Assembly (NCBI RefSeq): GCF_002115725.1
Contig: NZ_JFKD01000001.1
Coordinates: forward strand, 1-64,000
Length of the DNA stretch: 64,000 nucleotides
From: Marivita cryptomonadis
GTDB lineage: Bacteria; Pseudomonadota; Alphaproteobacteria; Rhodobacterales; Rhodobacteraceae
Direction: 5' to 3'
The notes under the pieces: model-generated
What the model saw: only the letters and a program-made list of their open reading frames with translations
What the model was told of the DNA's origin: nothing
Database searches by the model: none
In this document: positions 37,888 through 46,876 of the stretch, piece after piece
How positions within the stretch are numbered: position 1 is the first letter of the stretch
Layout: every line of letters begins with the position of its first letter
Translations under genes and position numbers: made by a program

Positions 37888-38205
37888 TCAGGTGATCGGC
37901 TTGGACCGCAAGAAAAGGTATAGCGGCAATCCACAGCTCACACCGATGCAATAGGTGGCAGGGATTGCGATCAGGGCCACCCAGTTCCGTCGTACGGCGA
38001 CTTCTGCAATGATCCAAATGGTCAGCGTCACAGCCGCAATCGTCAGGTCCCACGTCAGTCCAGTGGTTGAGTCGTTGACATACCACGCATCAATCAGTGC
38101 GCCGAGACTCCACTCATTCGCCGCAAGGTACGACATAAAATAATACATTGGGTGAATTGCGCCCCAGATCGCTAGGGCAAGGTAAATCCAGCGCATCGGC
38201 GTCAT
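37888..38205 (-). CDS. DUF2834 membrane protein
   Basis: 105 residues with three hydrophobic segments (about 5-25, 50-70 and 77-97). The region NEWSLGALIDAWYVNDSTTG followed by TWDLTI is the DUF2834 signature. Function unknown. The ATG overlaps the stop of the small lipoprotein gene by one base (TGATG), and that gene overlaps argH, so argH, lipoprotein and DUF2834 are translated as a coupled set. Confidence 0.85.
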   Translation of the reverse strand: MTPMRWIYLALAIWGAIHPMYYFMSYLAANEWSLGALIDAWYVNDSTTGLTWDLTIAAVTLTIWIIAEVAVRRNWVALIAIPATYCIGVSCGLPLYLFLRSKPIT

Positions 38206-38378
38206 CAGAAGCTCGCCCCCACGGTCACCGGTCCAGAGCGCACGGTCACACCCGTTGACGTTCGAACTCCCTCACTTCCGACCGACACCGTCGTGTTGAC
38301 CGATGGTGTGATCGGAGGACCATCCGCACCGCAGGCGACCAGAAAGGCAAAGCCCGCGATCAGCGTGACAGTTTTCAT
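38205..38378 (-). CDS. Small lipoprotein in the argH operon (57 residues)
   Basis: Starts [17 protein letters not shown], a textbook lipoprotein signal with lipobox LVAC and the modified cysteine at 16. The mature part is only about 42 residues, rich in Gly, Ser, Thr and Val, with no cysteine, and would be exported and membrane anchored. It overlaps the argH stop by four bases (ATGA) and the DUF2834 start by one base. Many alphaproteobacteria keep a tiny lipoprotein beside argH or lysA. Its role is unknown. In-operon position and lipobox make it very likely real despite its size. Confidence 0.82.
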   Translation of the reverse strand: MKTVTLIAGFAFLVACGADGPPITPSVNTTVSVGSEGVRTSTGVTVRSGPVTVGASF

Positions 38379-39766
38379 CCCAATACCTCTTTCCAGAGTG
38401 CGATCTGTTCACGCACCCGAACCGGCGCAGTTCCGCCAAAGCTGGTACGGCTGGCGACCGAATTGTGAACACCCAACACGTCGAACACATCGGCAGTGAT
38501 TGCCGCATGTACCGACTGCATGTCCTCAAGGCTCAGGTCGGGCAAATCACATCCCTTCTGTTCCGCCAGTGCCACCAGAGATCCGGTGACATGGTGCGCG
38601 TCCCGGAAAGGTAGGCCGAGCGTGCGGACAAGCCAGTCCGCAAGATCGGTCGCGGTTGAAAACCCGGCCGAGGCCGCCGCTTCGAGGTTCGCACGATTGC
38701 CAGTCATGTCCTTGACCATGCCTTCCATCGCGGCCAGCGCCAACATCCAGTTGTCGGCGGCATCAAAGACCTGTTCCTTATCTTCTTGCATGTCTTTGGA
38801 ATAGGCCAGCGGAAGACCCTTCATCACCATCATAAGTGCGACGTTGGCCCCAAAGATGCGTCCGACCTTGGCGCGGATCAGCTCTGCCGCGTCAGGGTTC
38901 TTTTTCTGCGGCATGATCGACGATCCAGTCGAGAACCTGTCAGACAGGGTCACAAAGCGGAATTGAGCCGAGGACCAGATCACCAACTCCTCGGCAAAAC
39001 GGCTCAAGTGCATGGCGCTGATGCTGGCGACGCTCAGGAATTCGAGCGCGAAGTCTCGGTCGCTCACAGCATCAAGGCTGTTTGCCATCGGACGGTCAAA
39101 ACCCAGCGCCTCTGCCGTCATTTCGCGGTCAATGGGGAAAGACGTCCCCGCCAGCGCGGCAGCGCCCAAAGGCGATTCGTTCATTCGTTCACGCGCGTCC
39201 CGCACGCGGCTCAGATCGCGGGCGAACATTTCGACGTAGGCCATCATGTGATGCCCCCATGTGACCGGCTGCGCGGTTTGTAGATGCGTGAAGCCCGGCA
39301 TCACCCAATCAGCCCCGGCTTCGGCTTGTGCGAGCAACGCGCGCATCAACGCCTCAAGTCCAGAGACAGCCGCATCCAATTGGTCCCGCACCCAAAGGCG
39401 GAAGTCCGTGGCGACCTGATCGTTCCGCGACCGGCCAGTGTGCAGACGGCCCGCAGGCTCCCCGATCACCTCTTTCAAACGCGCCTCGACATTCATGTGG
39501 ATGTCTTCAAGTGCCGTCGAAAAGGCAAACTCGCCTGTTTCAATCTCTGACAAAACGGTGAGCAAGCCTTCCCGCATCGCCTCTGCATCGCTAGGTGTTA
39601 CGATACCTTGCGCCGCGAGCATTGCGGCGTGGGCCCTTGAACCGGCGATGTCCTGTGACGCCATACGTTTGTCAAACCCGATTGAGGCATTGATTGCCTC
39701 CATGATCGCGTCTGGACCAGCGGCGAAACGGCCACCCCACATTTGGTTCGAGGATTTGTCGGACAT
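38375..39766 (-). CDS. argH: Argininosuccinate lyase
   Basis: Last enzyme of arginine synthesis, cleaving argininosuccinate to arginine and fumarate. The superfamily signature is [21 protein letters not shown]. Also present are [21 protein letters not shown] at the start, [12 protein letters not shown] and [17 protein letters not shown]. The start chosen is ATG 39766 (MSDKSSN), 463 residues. An upstream in-frame ATG overlaps the tlpA-like gene and adds atypical sequence. It is divergent from the TlpA-like gene with only 23 bases between, so the two promoters must overlap each other's leaders. Confidence 0.96.
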   Translation of the reverse strand: MSDKSSNQMWGGRFAAGPDAIMEAINASIGFDKRMASQDIAGSRAHAAMLAAQGIVTPSDAEAMREGLLTVLSEIETGEFAFSTALEDIHMNVEARLKEVIGEPAGRLHTGRSRNDQVATDFRLWVRDQLDAAVSGLEALMRALLAQAEAGADWVMPGFTHLQTAQPVTWGHHMMAYVEMFARDLSRVRDARERMNESPLGAAALAGTSFPIDREMTAEALGFDRPMANSLDAVSDRDFALEFLSVASISAMHLSRFAEELVIWSSAQFRFVTLSDRFSTGSSIMPQKKNPDAAELIRAKVGRIFGANVALMMVMKGLPLAYSKDMQEDKEQVFDAADNWMLALAAMEGMVKDMTGNRANLEAAASAGFSTATDLADWLVRTLGLPFRDAHHVTGSLVALAEQKGCDLPDLSLEDMQSVHAAITADVFDVLGVHNSVASRTSFGGTAPVRVREQIALWKEVLG

Positions 39767-39789
39767 GGTCTTACCCCTTCGGAGGGAAA

Positions 39790-40356
39790 ATGAAGAAAAT
39801 TCTTGCCGCCATCCTCTATACGGGCCTCGTGACGCTTGCAAACCCAGCGCTGGCCGATCTCACCAAAGCCGAGGCGATGCGCGAAGGCGACATGAAAAAG
39901 CTGACCTTCCACAGCACCCCGCAAGCCGCCGGAACAGCAGAATTTACCACGTTCGACGGCGCGCCACTGTCGCTTGAGTCTTACAAGGGCAAATGGGTCC
40001 TGCTGAACTTTTGGGCCACTTGGTGCGCGCCTTGTCGGAAGGAAATGCCGATGTTGTCCGAACTTCAGACAGAGTTCGGCGGCGGCGAATTCGAAGTTGT
40101 GACAGTTGCAACCGGGCGCAATCCGCCTCCGGCTATGCAGTCATTCTTCGACGAAATCGGCGTCGACAATCTGCCGCTTCATCGTGATCCAAAGTCAGGG
40201 CTTGCCCGAGAGATGGGTGTTCTTGGTCTTCCCATCACGGTTATTCTCAATCCCGAAGGTCAAGAGATCGCGCGGATGCGAGGCGATGCGGACTGGGCGT
40301 CCGACAATGCAAAAAACATCTTGAAAACGATACTTGGTCAAGACATCGCTGGCTAA
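39790..40356 (+). CDS. TlpA-like thiol:disulfide interchange protein
   Basis: 188 residues with an N-terminal signal peptide ([22 protein letters not shown]) and a thioredoxin fold. The redox motif WCAPC is at Cys79 and Cys82 ([14 protein letters not shown]), and the cis-proline loop is [10 protein letters not shown]. Such periplasmic proteins reduce apo-cytochrome c or copper-site cysteines. TlpA/HelX-type use in cytochrome maturation is plausible but not shown. Divergence from argH is conserved in Rhodobacterales. A GGAGGG lies four bases before the ATG. Confidence 0.88.
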   Translation: MKKILAAILYTGLVTLANPALADLTKAEAMREGDMKKLTFHSTPQAAGTAEFTTFDGAPLSLESYKGKWVLLNFWATWCAPCRKEMPMLSELQTEFGGGEFEVVTVATGRNPPPAMQSFFDEIGVDNLPLHRDPKSGLAREMGVLGLPITVILNPEGQEIARMRGDADWASDNAKNILKTILGQDIAG

Positions 40357-40813
40357 TTTTTTAGCAGTCAGCAGGTGCTTCGGACCTAGTTAATTCTCGA
40401 TTGGCACACAGCGCTTCACCTCGTTGAATGGTTGTAGCTGCCATCCGCGCCCCCGTGTGTACCGTATCGAGACCTCAGGTCCGAAGCTCCTGTACTGTTT
40501 CGGTGCGACCGACCTGCATCTTGTTCCCGCGCAGCGCGCAGTCCGTGAGCAATTCGAGAGAGTGGACAATGTCAGAGACCTGACGCATGGCCGCACCGGT
40601 GTTCGAGCCCCCGCCCGACAAGAGCGTTTTTGTCCGAAATGTGGCGCGCTGCAAAGCTTTTTGCCGCAATTGAACCACATCGCCACCTATGCAGGAACAA
40701 TAACCAGATAACCGCGGTTTTTGTCCGATCGAAGCCGCCTAATTTCGCCACATTTCCGCCACAGATGAACGTACGCTCATTGTGCGCGGCGAATCAATGC
40801 TGGCCGTCTTTCG
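40357..40813. other. 457-bp intergenic region, possible decayed or repeated sequence
   Basis: No convincing gene. Three overlapping open frames of 67-98 codons on both strands lack ribosome sites and have atypical composition (many Cys, Arg and Ser). The part nearest the UDP-glucose dehydrogenase gene (about 40690-40810) includes the near-palindrome ATGAACGTACGCTCAT and short CGCCAC/CGCCAC repeats, and looks like the interspersed sequence left between genes in Roseobacter genomes. I cannot confirm this without searching the genome. Confidence 0.35.
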
Positions 40814-42130
40814 TCAGACATACCCGATGCGTCCAACGCCTTCATACGCCACAAAGCCAGCGTCACGGGCCACGTTCGCATTGTAGATGTTGCGCAGGTC
40901 GGCCATCACGGCACGTGACATGCCTTGGGCGATCCTGTTCAAATCCAAGGCGCGAAATTCGTTCCACTCGGTCAGAAGAACCAGCAGGTCAGCTCCTTTG
41001 GCAGCGTCGTAGGGATCGTCATGCCACTGAACACCCGGCAGCAGTCCTTCACCCTCGTGCTGGCCTTGCGGATCGCAAACCTTCACCTTGGCACCGCCAC
41101 CAACCAACGCGGGCACGATGGTGAGCGACGGTGCATCCCGCATGTCATCGGTGTTCGGCTTGAACGTCACGCCCAGAACACAAACCGTCTTGCCGTTGAA
41201 CTTGCCATCACAAAGGTCCTGCAACTTTCCGATCATCCGCCGTTTTGTGTCTTCGTTCACGGCGATCACGGCTTCGGTGATATGCATCGGGCTGGCATGT
41301 TCCTGCCCGATGCGCGCAAGCGCTTTGGTGTCCTTCGGAAAACATGACCCACCATATCCCGGTCCTGCATGAAGGAACTTGTTGCCGATGCGGTTGTCCA
41401 TGCCCATGCCTTTGGACACCTGTTTCACATCCGCGCCGACCTTTTCGCACAGCGCTGCAATTTCGTTGATAAACGTGATCTTGGTCGCCAGAAATGCATT
41501 CGCAGCATATTTGATCATCTCCGCGGATTCGAGATCGGTCGTCACGATCGGAAAATCCCTGAGATAAAGCGGTCGGTAAATTTCGCTCATGACCTTTGCA
41601 GCGCGATCATTCTCAACGCCGACCACAACGCGATCCGGCTTCATGAAATCATCGATTGCGGCGCCTTCGCGCAGGAATTCGGGGTTGGAAGCAACATCGA
41701 AATCGAGACCGGGATTGGCAGCGGCGACGACATCCCGCACTTTGCGGTTCGTCCCGACCGGAACTGTCGATTTGGTGACAATGACCACATAGTCCTTTGC
41801 CGCCTTTGCAATCTCTTCGGCAGCCGCCATCACGTATGTCAGATCTGCATGGCCATCGCCCCGGCGTGTCGGTGTGCCGACCGCGATGAATACAGCCTCG
41901 GCGCCCTCAATCGCGGCCGGCAAATCCAATGTAAAACTCAATCGTCCTGCATCGACATTCTTAGCCATGAGAGCATCAAGGCCCGGCTCGTAAATCGGCA
42001 CTTCGCCCCGTTCGAGCATTTCGATCTTGCGCGGATCTTTATCGACGCACACGACGGTATGACCGAAGTCGGAAAAACACACACCGGAAACAAGACCAAC
42101 ATACCCGGTCCCGATCATCGCAATCTTCAT
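40814..42130 (-). CDS. UDP-glucose 6-dehydrogenase
   Basis: Oxidises UDP-glucose twice to UDP-glucuronate for polysaccharide synthesis. The N-terminal NAD fold is MKIAMIGTGYVGLVSG, the conserved DLPAAIEGAEAVFIAVGTP follows, and the catalytic cysteine lies in GPGYGGSCFPKDTKAL. The C-terminal domain has GVTFKPNTDDMRDAPSL. 438 residues from ATG 42130. The frame runs upstream through the cycA terminator but that part is not coding. No other polysaccharide gene is adjacent. It marks the boundary between general chromosome and the photosynthesis cluster. Confidence 0.95.
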   Translation of the reverse strand: MKIAMIGTGYVGLVSGVCFSDFGHTVVCVDKDPRKIEMLERGEVPIYEPGLDALMAKNVDAGRLSFTLDLPAAIEGAEAVFIAVGTPTRRGDGHADLTYVMAAAEEIAKAAKDYVVIVTKSTVPVGTNRKVRDVVAAANPGLDFDVASNPEFLREGAAIDDFMKPDRVVVGVENDRAAKVMSEIYRPLYLRDFPIVTTDLESAEMIKYAANAFLATKITFINEIAALCEKVGADVKQVSKGMGMDNRIGNKFLHAGPGYGGSCFPKDTKALARIGQEHASPMHITEAVIAVNEDTKRRMIGKLQDLCDGKFNGKTVCVLGVTFKPNTDDMRDAPSLTIVPALVGGGAKVKVCDPQGQHEGEGLLPGVQWHDDPYDAAKGADLLVLLTEWNEFRALDLNRIAQGMSRAVMADLRNIYNANVARDAGFVAYEGVGRIGYV

Positions 42131-42207
42131 GGCACTGCCCCTGTTATTCTTGCGCGACGTTTTGCGCGAGCCACACAGATCGGTCAACTCTGCGAAGTCG
42201 ATGGCGC

Positions 42208-42239
42208 AAAAGAAAAGGGCGCGCTGTTGCAGCACGCCC
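42208..42239 (-). terminator. Intrinsic terminator after cycA (end of photosynthesis operon)
   Basis: On the minus strand GGGCGTGCTG-CAA-CAGCGCGCCC is a 10-bp stem with one T-G pair, followed by TTTTCTTTT (42208-42216). It starts 24 bases after the cycA stop. Confidence 0.92.
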
Positions 42240-42262
42240 CTCTCATGTCTGTTTCGGGTTTA

Positions 42263-42712
42263 TTACGACCCGGAACCTGTGCCGTCGTGCACGGTGTCTG
42301 CATCAGGGCTTACAGTCACAAGATACGCGTAGACATCCTCCATGCCGCTGCGCAGACGATAGGACATCTTCGACCGAGCACCGCTGTCATCCAAGTACTC
42401 AGCAAGGAAACCCTTGGGATCCTGCACGTAGGCGACAAAAGTCTCTTCGTTCCAGACAAGACCCGCTTCGCCTGCAGCGACAAGGCTGTCACCGTAACGG
42501 AAATCTTCAACGGTGCCAGCTGTGCGACCGATGATGTTGTACAGGTTCGGTCCGGTGCGGCCGCCTTTAACGATTTCTGTGCCATCTGCCGCCACGATCA
42601 TGTGGCAGGATTTGCACTTGTTGAATTCTTTTTCACCGGCAGCGGCGTCTTGTGCAAAAGCTGCACCCGACCCGACCAGCATCATGGCCGCAGTTGCGAT
42701 CATCAACTTCAT
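42263..42712 (-). CDS. cycA: Cytochrome c2 CycA
   Basis: A periplasmic electron carrier between the cytochrome bc1 complex and the photosynthetic reaction centre or oxidases. The 149-residue precursor has a signal peptide cleaved after residue 20 (AFA|QD), the haem motif CKSCH at 33-37 and a methionine ligand at 116 (SKMSYRL). The central GGRTGPNLYNIIGRTAG is typical of class I c2. The C-terminal tail is acidic and glycine-rich. GAGAGGAG precedes the ATG. It is last in the minus-strand photosynthesis cluster, after hemA, and closes with a strong terminator. Confidence 0.93.
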   Translation of the reverse strand: MKLMIATAAMMLVGSGAAFAQDAAAGEKEFNKCKSCHMIVAADGTEIVKGGRTGPNLYNIIGRTAGTVEDFRYGDSLVAAGEAGLVWNEETFVAYVQDPKGFLAEYLDDSGARSKMSYRLRSGMEDVYAYLVTVSPDADTVHDGTGSGS

Positions 42713-42819
42713 TGTTGAACTCCTCTCTCGTGTTCGGCGCAAACTAGCGCTTTCTTGCGATGTTAACCAATAGCAAACCCGTTTGGTTCCCCAATCAGGT
42801 AACCGGAGGCGTGGTGAAG

Positions 42820-44034
42820 TCAAGCGACCTGATGCGCAATAGCACACTGTTTCCAAAGGGTTGCGAGCGCCTGAACTAGATGTTCGATATCTGCGTCCGA
42901 ATGTAGCGGCCCCGGCGTGAAACGCAGACGCTCTGTCCCTTTTGGCACCGTTGGGTAGTTGATTGGTTGCACATAGATTCCATAGTCCTGCATCAGAATG
43001 TCCGCGAGCATCCGGCATTTGACTGGATCCTTGATCATCACAGGGATGATATGGCTCGGGTTCTGAATATGTGGAATTCCCATGTCATCCAACCGTTTGC
43101 GCAACTTGGCAACCTGCACTTGCTGTTGCTTCCGCTCCGTATCGCTCTTCTTGAGATGCTGGATCGACGTGCGCGCTGCCGCCGCAACTGCTGGGGGCAG
43201 CGCGGTTGTGAAGATGAACCCGGATGAAAAAGAGCGGATGAAATCGCACATCGCTTCCGACCCGGTGATGTACCCACCCATAACGCCGAACGCCTTACCA
43301 AGCGTTCCTTCAATCAGGGTGATGCGGTCCGCCAAACCTTCGCGTTCTGATACACCGCCGCCGCGCGCGCCATACATGCCAACGGCATGCACTTCGTCGA
43401 GATAGGTCATTGCGCCGTGCTTTTCGGCCACTTCGACGATTTCCTTCATCGGGCAGATATCACCGTCCATCGAATAAACCGACTCGAACGCTACAATTTT
43501 GGTCGCATTCGAAGGCAACGCAGCAAGCTTGCGGTCCAGATCTTCTGGATCGTTGTGCTTCCAGATCACCTTGTTGCACCGCGCATGGCGTATGCCCTCG
43601 ATCATGGATGCGTGGTTCAACTCATCCGACAAGATCACCGCATCCGGAAGTCGCGCACCCAGAGTCGACAGTGCGGCCCAATTGGATACGTACCCCGACG
43701 TGAATAGCAGTGCTGATTCCTTTCCATGCAGATCGGCAAGTTCGGTCTCAAGCAGTTTGTGCTGGTGGTTGGTGCCAGAAATGTTGCGTGTGCCACCTGC
43801 CCCACAGCCATTCTCACCGACGGCGTGCTGCATCGACTTGATCACATCGGGGTGCTGTCCCATGCCAAGATAGTCATTCGAGCACCAAACAGTCACTTCG
43901 TCCGGGCAGTCGTCATCATGCGACTTTGCTCTCGGGAACGCGCCACATTTGCGCTCCAGCTCTGCAAATATGCGGTAGTTCCCTTCTTCTTTCAGGGTAT
44001 CAAGCTGGGCGTTGAACAAGCTGTCAAAGTCCAT
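42820..44034 (-). CDS. hemA: 5-aminolevulinate synthase
   Basis: A PLP enzyme condensing glycine and succinyl-CoA to 5-aminolevulinate, the alphaproteobacterial entry to haem and bacteriochlorophyll. The sequence has the acyl-CoA binding start [46 protein letters not shown] and [10 protein letters not shown]. The PLP lysine is in [14 protein letters not shown]. 404 residues from ATG 44034. The 11-base overlap with puhE ties it to the photosynthesis operon. Whether a second synthase serves general haem needs cannot be seen here. Confidence 0.96.
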   Translation of the reverse strand: MDFDSLFNAQLDTLKEEGNYRIFAELERKCGAFPRAKSHDDDCPDEVTVWCSNDYLGMGQHPDVIKSMQHAVGENGCGAGGTRNISGTNHQHKLLETELADLHGKESALLFTSGYVSNWAALSTLGARLPDAVILSDELNHASMIEGIRHARCNKVIWKHNDPEDLDRKLAALPSNATKIVAFESVYSMDGDICPMKEIVEVAEKHGAMTYLDEVHAVGMYGARGGGVSEREGLADRITLIEGTLGKAFGVMGGYITGSEAMCDFIRSFSSGFIFTTALPPAVAAAARTSIQHLKKSDTERKQQQVQVAKLRKRLDDMGIPHIQNPSHIIPVMIKDPVKCRMLADILMQDYGIYVQPINYPTVPKGTERLRFTPGPLHSDADIEHLVQALATLWKQCAIAHQVA

Positions 44035-44845
44035 GGGCGTCCTCCGTTCGTATCGTCTTGTCTTGTTGTTTTGGTTTGGGCGCGGGAAGCATCCAGCGCC
44101 AGAGTTTCTCGTCGGGCAACGGCAACACCATGAACCAGTGCTCAAGCAACGCGAGCGCGGTCAGTGCGGCCAGAAGGGCAAATCCAATCGTATCCGCCAC
44201 AGACTGCGCGGAATAAATCCGCTCGAGCCAGCACGCGACGGCAAAGGTCAGAGCGCTGACCGAAATCGGAAACAGCCAGTTCATCTTCGCATACCGGAAA
44301 TGGCTGGGAAGATGCGCCAGCGGCTTTGGCAGGAATTCAGTGTTGATCTTGGGAACACCCAGAAACAGGTTCAGCTTGGCCGACACACGGGCAAAGAACA
44401 GGACAGCGAATGTCCAGAACCCAAAGCTGTTCACAGCGTCTTGCGTAAACAGCCAAAGCACGATCAGCGTGCCAGCAAGCAGCATCTCATGATAGGCAAT
44501 CGTACCCCATGCCCGGATGAACCGTTCCCATTCAGGTACATCTCCGCGGCAAACAAGACGGTTGGGACCGGTAATCGTTCCGGTCAGAAACGCCAATTCG
44601 ATCCAACCCCAAAGCGCAAGTGCCGCAAGGAATGAATAGTAAGCCGATATATGGCTTTCGAGATGCGCGGTCATTCCTATGCCGTAGGCACCAAGAAAAA
44701 AGATCGGAAGCGCAAGCCATGTTAGGACCTGACCGAAACGCAACCCGCGCCGGTCAGCGTATTTCACGACCATCAGGATCACTCCGGTGGAAAACCACCA
44801 GAGAAAAAGCGCCACAAGGGCGGCAATCCAAGGGTCACTTAACAC
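44024..44845 (-). CDS. puhE: Photosynthetic complex assembly protein PuhE
   Basis: A 273-residue integral membrane protein with about seven helices, found only in photosynthesis clusters and needed for normal reaction-centre and bacteriochlorophyll levels. Landmarks are [60 protein letters not shown] and [19 protein letters not shown]. The start is GTG 44845 with GAAGGA upstream. That ribosome site lies at the tail of the two-hairpin repeat separating it from acsF. It overlaps hemA by 11 bases. Confidence 0.92.
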   Translation of the reverse strand: MLSDPWIAALVALFLWWFSTGVILMVVKYADRRGLRFGQVLTWLALPIFFLGAYGIGMTAHLESHISAYYSFLAALALWGWIELAFLTGTITGPNRLVCRGDVPEWERFIRAWGTIAYHEMLLAGTLIVLWLFTQDAVNSFGFWTFAVLFFARVSAKLNLFLGVPKINTEFLPKPLAHLPSHFRYAKMNWLFPISVSALTFAVACWLERIYSAQSVADTIGFALLAALTALALLEHWFMVLPLPDEKLWRWMLPAPKPKQQDKTIRTEDAHGL

Positions 44846-44859
44846 GCGTTTTGTCCTTC

Positions 44860-44926
44860 TTCTTTTTTCAAATATGCCGGGGGTGTGGGGGCTGGCCCCC
44901 ACATGGTCGCCGCCCGAAGGCGGCGA
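44860..44926 (-). repeat. Two-hairpin intergenic element, copy 2 (acsF-puhE)
   Basis: Read on the minus strand: TCGCCGCC-TTCG-GGCGGCGA (44907-44926), then TGTGGGGGC-CA-GCCCCCACA (44884-44903), then CCCCCGGCATATTTG and a purine-rich AAAAAAGAAGAAG tail. Stem sizes, the CA loop and the CCCCC-TATTT-AAAGAA tail match the copy after gyrB. It begins a few bases after the acsF stop and could partly terminate transcription or protect the acsF mRNA end inside the operon. Confidence 0.75.
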
Positions 44927-44933
44927 AACCAGA

Positions 44934-46085
44934 TCAGTAGGACGGCACCAGTCGCGTCACGGCGGGTACTTTATGTGTCTTCACCGGAATGAAGTAGAGC
45001 GAGACAAAGCACGACGCCGCTTTGGCGGAACCCACAAGTTCCTTGAGCTTGCCACCCAGACCACCTTGCTTTTTACCAGTAGCAATCTGCACATTCGCCC
45101 GTTGCAAGCGTTCCAACGTCGGCTGCCAGCGCGGATGGTCGATATCCAAGGTGATCGGGAAGATCTGCTTGGTCAGCTCGGATGTCTTGGTGAACACCTC
45201 ATGCGCGTACCAGTCAGGGTCCACGCCCAGCGCCTTGTGGAAGGCCGGTCGTTGATGATCGCGCACGTACATTGTGGCGTATACCGCCGTCAGGAAGAAC
45301 TTGATCCAGTAGACATTGCGACCGCTGGTCAGCTTCGGGTCGGTCTTCATCAGCAACGCGAAAGCTTCGCCATGGCTGAACTCGTCGTTGCACCACTCTT
45401 CGAACCACTTGAAAATCGGGTGGAACCGAAGTTCCGGGTTCGCCTCAAGGTGGCGGAAGATCGTGATATACCGCGCATAGCCGATCTTTTCCGACAGGTA
45501 GGTGGCGTAGTAGATGAACTTGGGCCGGAAATAGGTGTATTTCTTTGACTGCGTCAGGAAACCAAGGTTCACGCGAAGCCCGGCTTCACGCAGAGCGTCG
45601 TTGATGAACCCGGCATGCCGCGCCTCGTCGCGCGCCATCAACTGGAACAGCTGAGTGATATCCTTGTTGTTGCCGCGCCGCTTCATTTCTTTGTAAAGGA
45701 CGCAGCCCGAGAACTCGGCAGTGCAGCTTGAGATCAGGAAGTCGATGAATTCCTTTTTCAGCTGCGGCTCCATGTTCTCCCAATCGACATGGTCCCAGTC
45801 TTCGTTCTTCTTGAAATGGCCTTTGTTCGGGTCCGCCTCCATCTGGGCGATCAGCTCGTCCCATTCAGCGCGGATACCATCGACATTGATCGCGTCGAGC
45901 TCGTCGAAATCCGTGGTGTAGAACCGCGGCGTAAGAAGCGTGTTCGCCATCGCGGTTTCGGTTGCGAAATTGTCGTCGTACTTCGCCTGCTCTTCTTGGA
46001 TCGCAAGGCTTTCTTCGACCGTGGTCGCGTCGGCGGTGTGCGTCGCACCAGAGGTGCGCGAATTTTGGGGCACTTGCATGTTCAT
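44934..46085 (-). CDS. acsF: Aerobic Mg-protoporphyrin IX monomethyl ester cyclase
   Basis: The oxygen-dependent diiron cyclase forming the fifth ring of bacteriochlorophyll. 383 residues. Metal-binding carboxylates and histidines appear in SSCTAEFSGCVL (Glu124), ARDEARHAGF (Glu154, His157) and EEWCNDEFSHGEAF. The rest of the conserved core includes YFRPKFIYYATYLSEKIGYARYI. Its presence fits an aerobic phototroph. An oxygen-independent bchE is not in the window. The start overlaps the preceding small gene by four bases (ATGA). Confidence 0.96.
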   Translation of the reverse strand: MNMQVPQNSRTSGATHTADATTVEESLAIQEEQAKYDDNFATETAMANTLLTPRFYTTDFDELDAINVDGIRAEWDELIAQMEADPNKGHFKKNEDWDHVDWENMEPQLKKEFIDFLISSCTAEFSGCVLYKEMKRRGNNKDITQLFQLMARDEARHAGFINDALREAGLRVNLGFLTQSKKYTYFRPKFIYYATYLSEKIGYARYITIFRHLEANPELRFHPIFKWFEEWCNDEFSHGEAFALLMKTDPKLTSGRNVYWIKFFLTAVYATMYVRDHQRPAFHKALGVDPDWYAHEVFTKTSELTKQIFPITLDIDHPRWQPTLERLQRANVQIATGKKQGGLGGKLKELVGSAKAASCFVSLYFIPVKTHKVPAVTRLVPSY

Positions 46086-46378
46086 AGCGTCACCTCTTCA
46101 GAGAACGAGAATTCGCAAAGTTCCATAACTTCGAAGTCACCTGTGAGGCGGGTCCAAATCTGTTCGAGTTTGGAGGCGCGAACGATGATCGCTTCACGAT
46201 CTTCAGACACGACCTCTCCGAAGGCGGCCATAATTTCTGGCCCCTGAACCTTTACCTCGTCACCGGGGTAGATCACGGCGCCATTGTTGAAACGCACATG
46301 TGCATGAAGGCTCTCGAAACAGTGGCTGATTTCCACTGTGCACGGCGCCCTTTCGATTTCTTTTGTCAACAGACCCAT
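46082..46378 (-). CDS. Conserved photosynthesis-cluster protein of unknown function (98 residues)
   Basis: A short soluble protein beginning MGLLTKEIERAPCTVEISHCFESLHAHVRF. The middle part (NNGAVIYPGDEVKVQGPEI) reads like a small beta-barrel fold, and the end is acidic (GDFEVMELCEFSFSEEV). It has no membrane segment or catalytic motif. It sits between puhC and acsF and overlaps acsF by ATGA, as an unnamed orf does in other Rhodobacterales clusters. Strict coupling to acsF suggests a role with the cyclase or puh proteins, but that is inference. Confidence 0.8.
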   Translation of the reverse strand: MGLLTKEIERAPCTVEISHCFESLHAHVRFNNGAVIYPGDEVKVQGPEIMAAFGEVVSEDREAIIVRASKLEQIWTRLTGDFEVMELCEFSFSEEVTL

Positions 46379-46396
46379 TGTCCGATTCCCTTTCGG

Positions 46397-46864
46397 TTAT
46401 TTCAGCAGCCTGGCGAAGGCCGCCGAGTTGTCAGCGCCGAAACCCATAAGGTCGGCGCCCCATCCCGTGCTGGGATCAAAGATCTCAAGACGGTTATTCT
46501 CACGTGCGCGAATGATCACCGGACCATCCAGATCAACACGTGCCTTGGTGCGTTCCCGTTGTAGAACGCGCCACATGCCGGACAGAAACCCACCCTCTTC
46601 CGGCGAATACTCGGCAACCAATGTGCCATCCTCGGCAAATACCTTTGCGGCACCGCTCATGGCGCCTTCAAGGAAAAGCGTTTTCTCGATCACCACCGGA
46701 GAGTCCGGCGCGGTGTACTGCACAGGTCCATCCATCCAGCGATAGGCACTCACCATGATAAGGCAGATCATGACCATGCCGAACATCGCGCGCACAAAAA
46801 GGCGCGGGACGAGCTCACGTTCTGTGGCGTGGATGCGGGCTTTGTCGACAGTTTGCGTTTGCAT
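46397..46864 (-). CDS. puhC: Photosynthetic complex assembly protein PuhC
   Basis: 155 residues with a single N-terminal membrane helix (about 25-42, VRAMFGMVMICLIMVSAYRW) and a periplasmic domain. The conserved region around GGFLSGMWRVLQRERTKARV and the end GFGADNSAAFARLL are recognisable. PuhC supports assembly or organisation of the reaction centre with light-harvesting complex 1. It lies 12 bases after puhB and 18 before the 98-residue gene. Confidence 0.92.
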   Translation of the reverse strand: MQTQTVDKARIHATERELVPRLFVRAMFGMVMICLIMVSAYRWMDGPVQYTAPDSPVVIEKTLFLEGAMSGAAKVFAEDGTLVAEYSPEEGGFLSGMWRVLQRERTKARVDLDGPVIIRARENNRLEIFDPSTGWGADLMGFGADNSAAFARLLK

Positions 46865-46876
46865 TACAGGCCCTCT

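Noticed and set aside
40390..40711. Small protein genes in the gap before UDP-glucose dehydrogenase
   Set aside because: Competing frames on both strands, no ribosome sites, and Cys/Arg/Ser-rich products are typical of non-coding DNA.
41369..42718. Long open frame (449 codons) on the plus strand opposite UDP-glucose dehydrogenase and cycA
   Set aside because: It is antisense to two unmistakable genes and crosses the cycA terminator. Its translation has no recognisable domain and a composition typical of reverse-strand reading.
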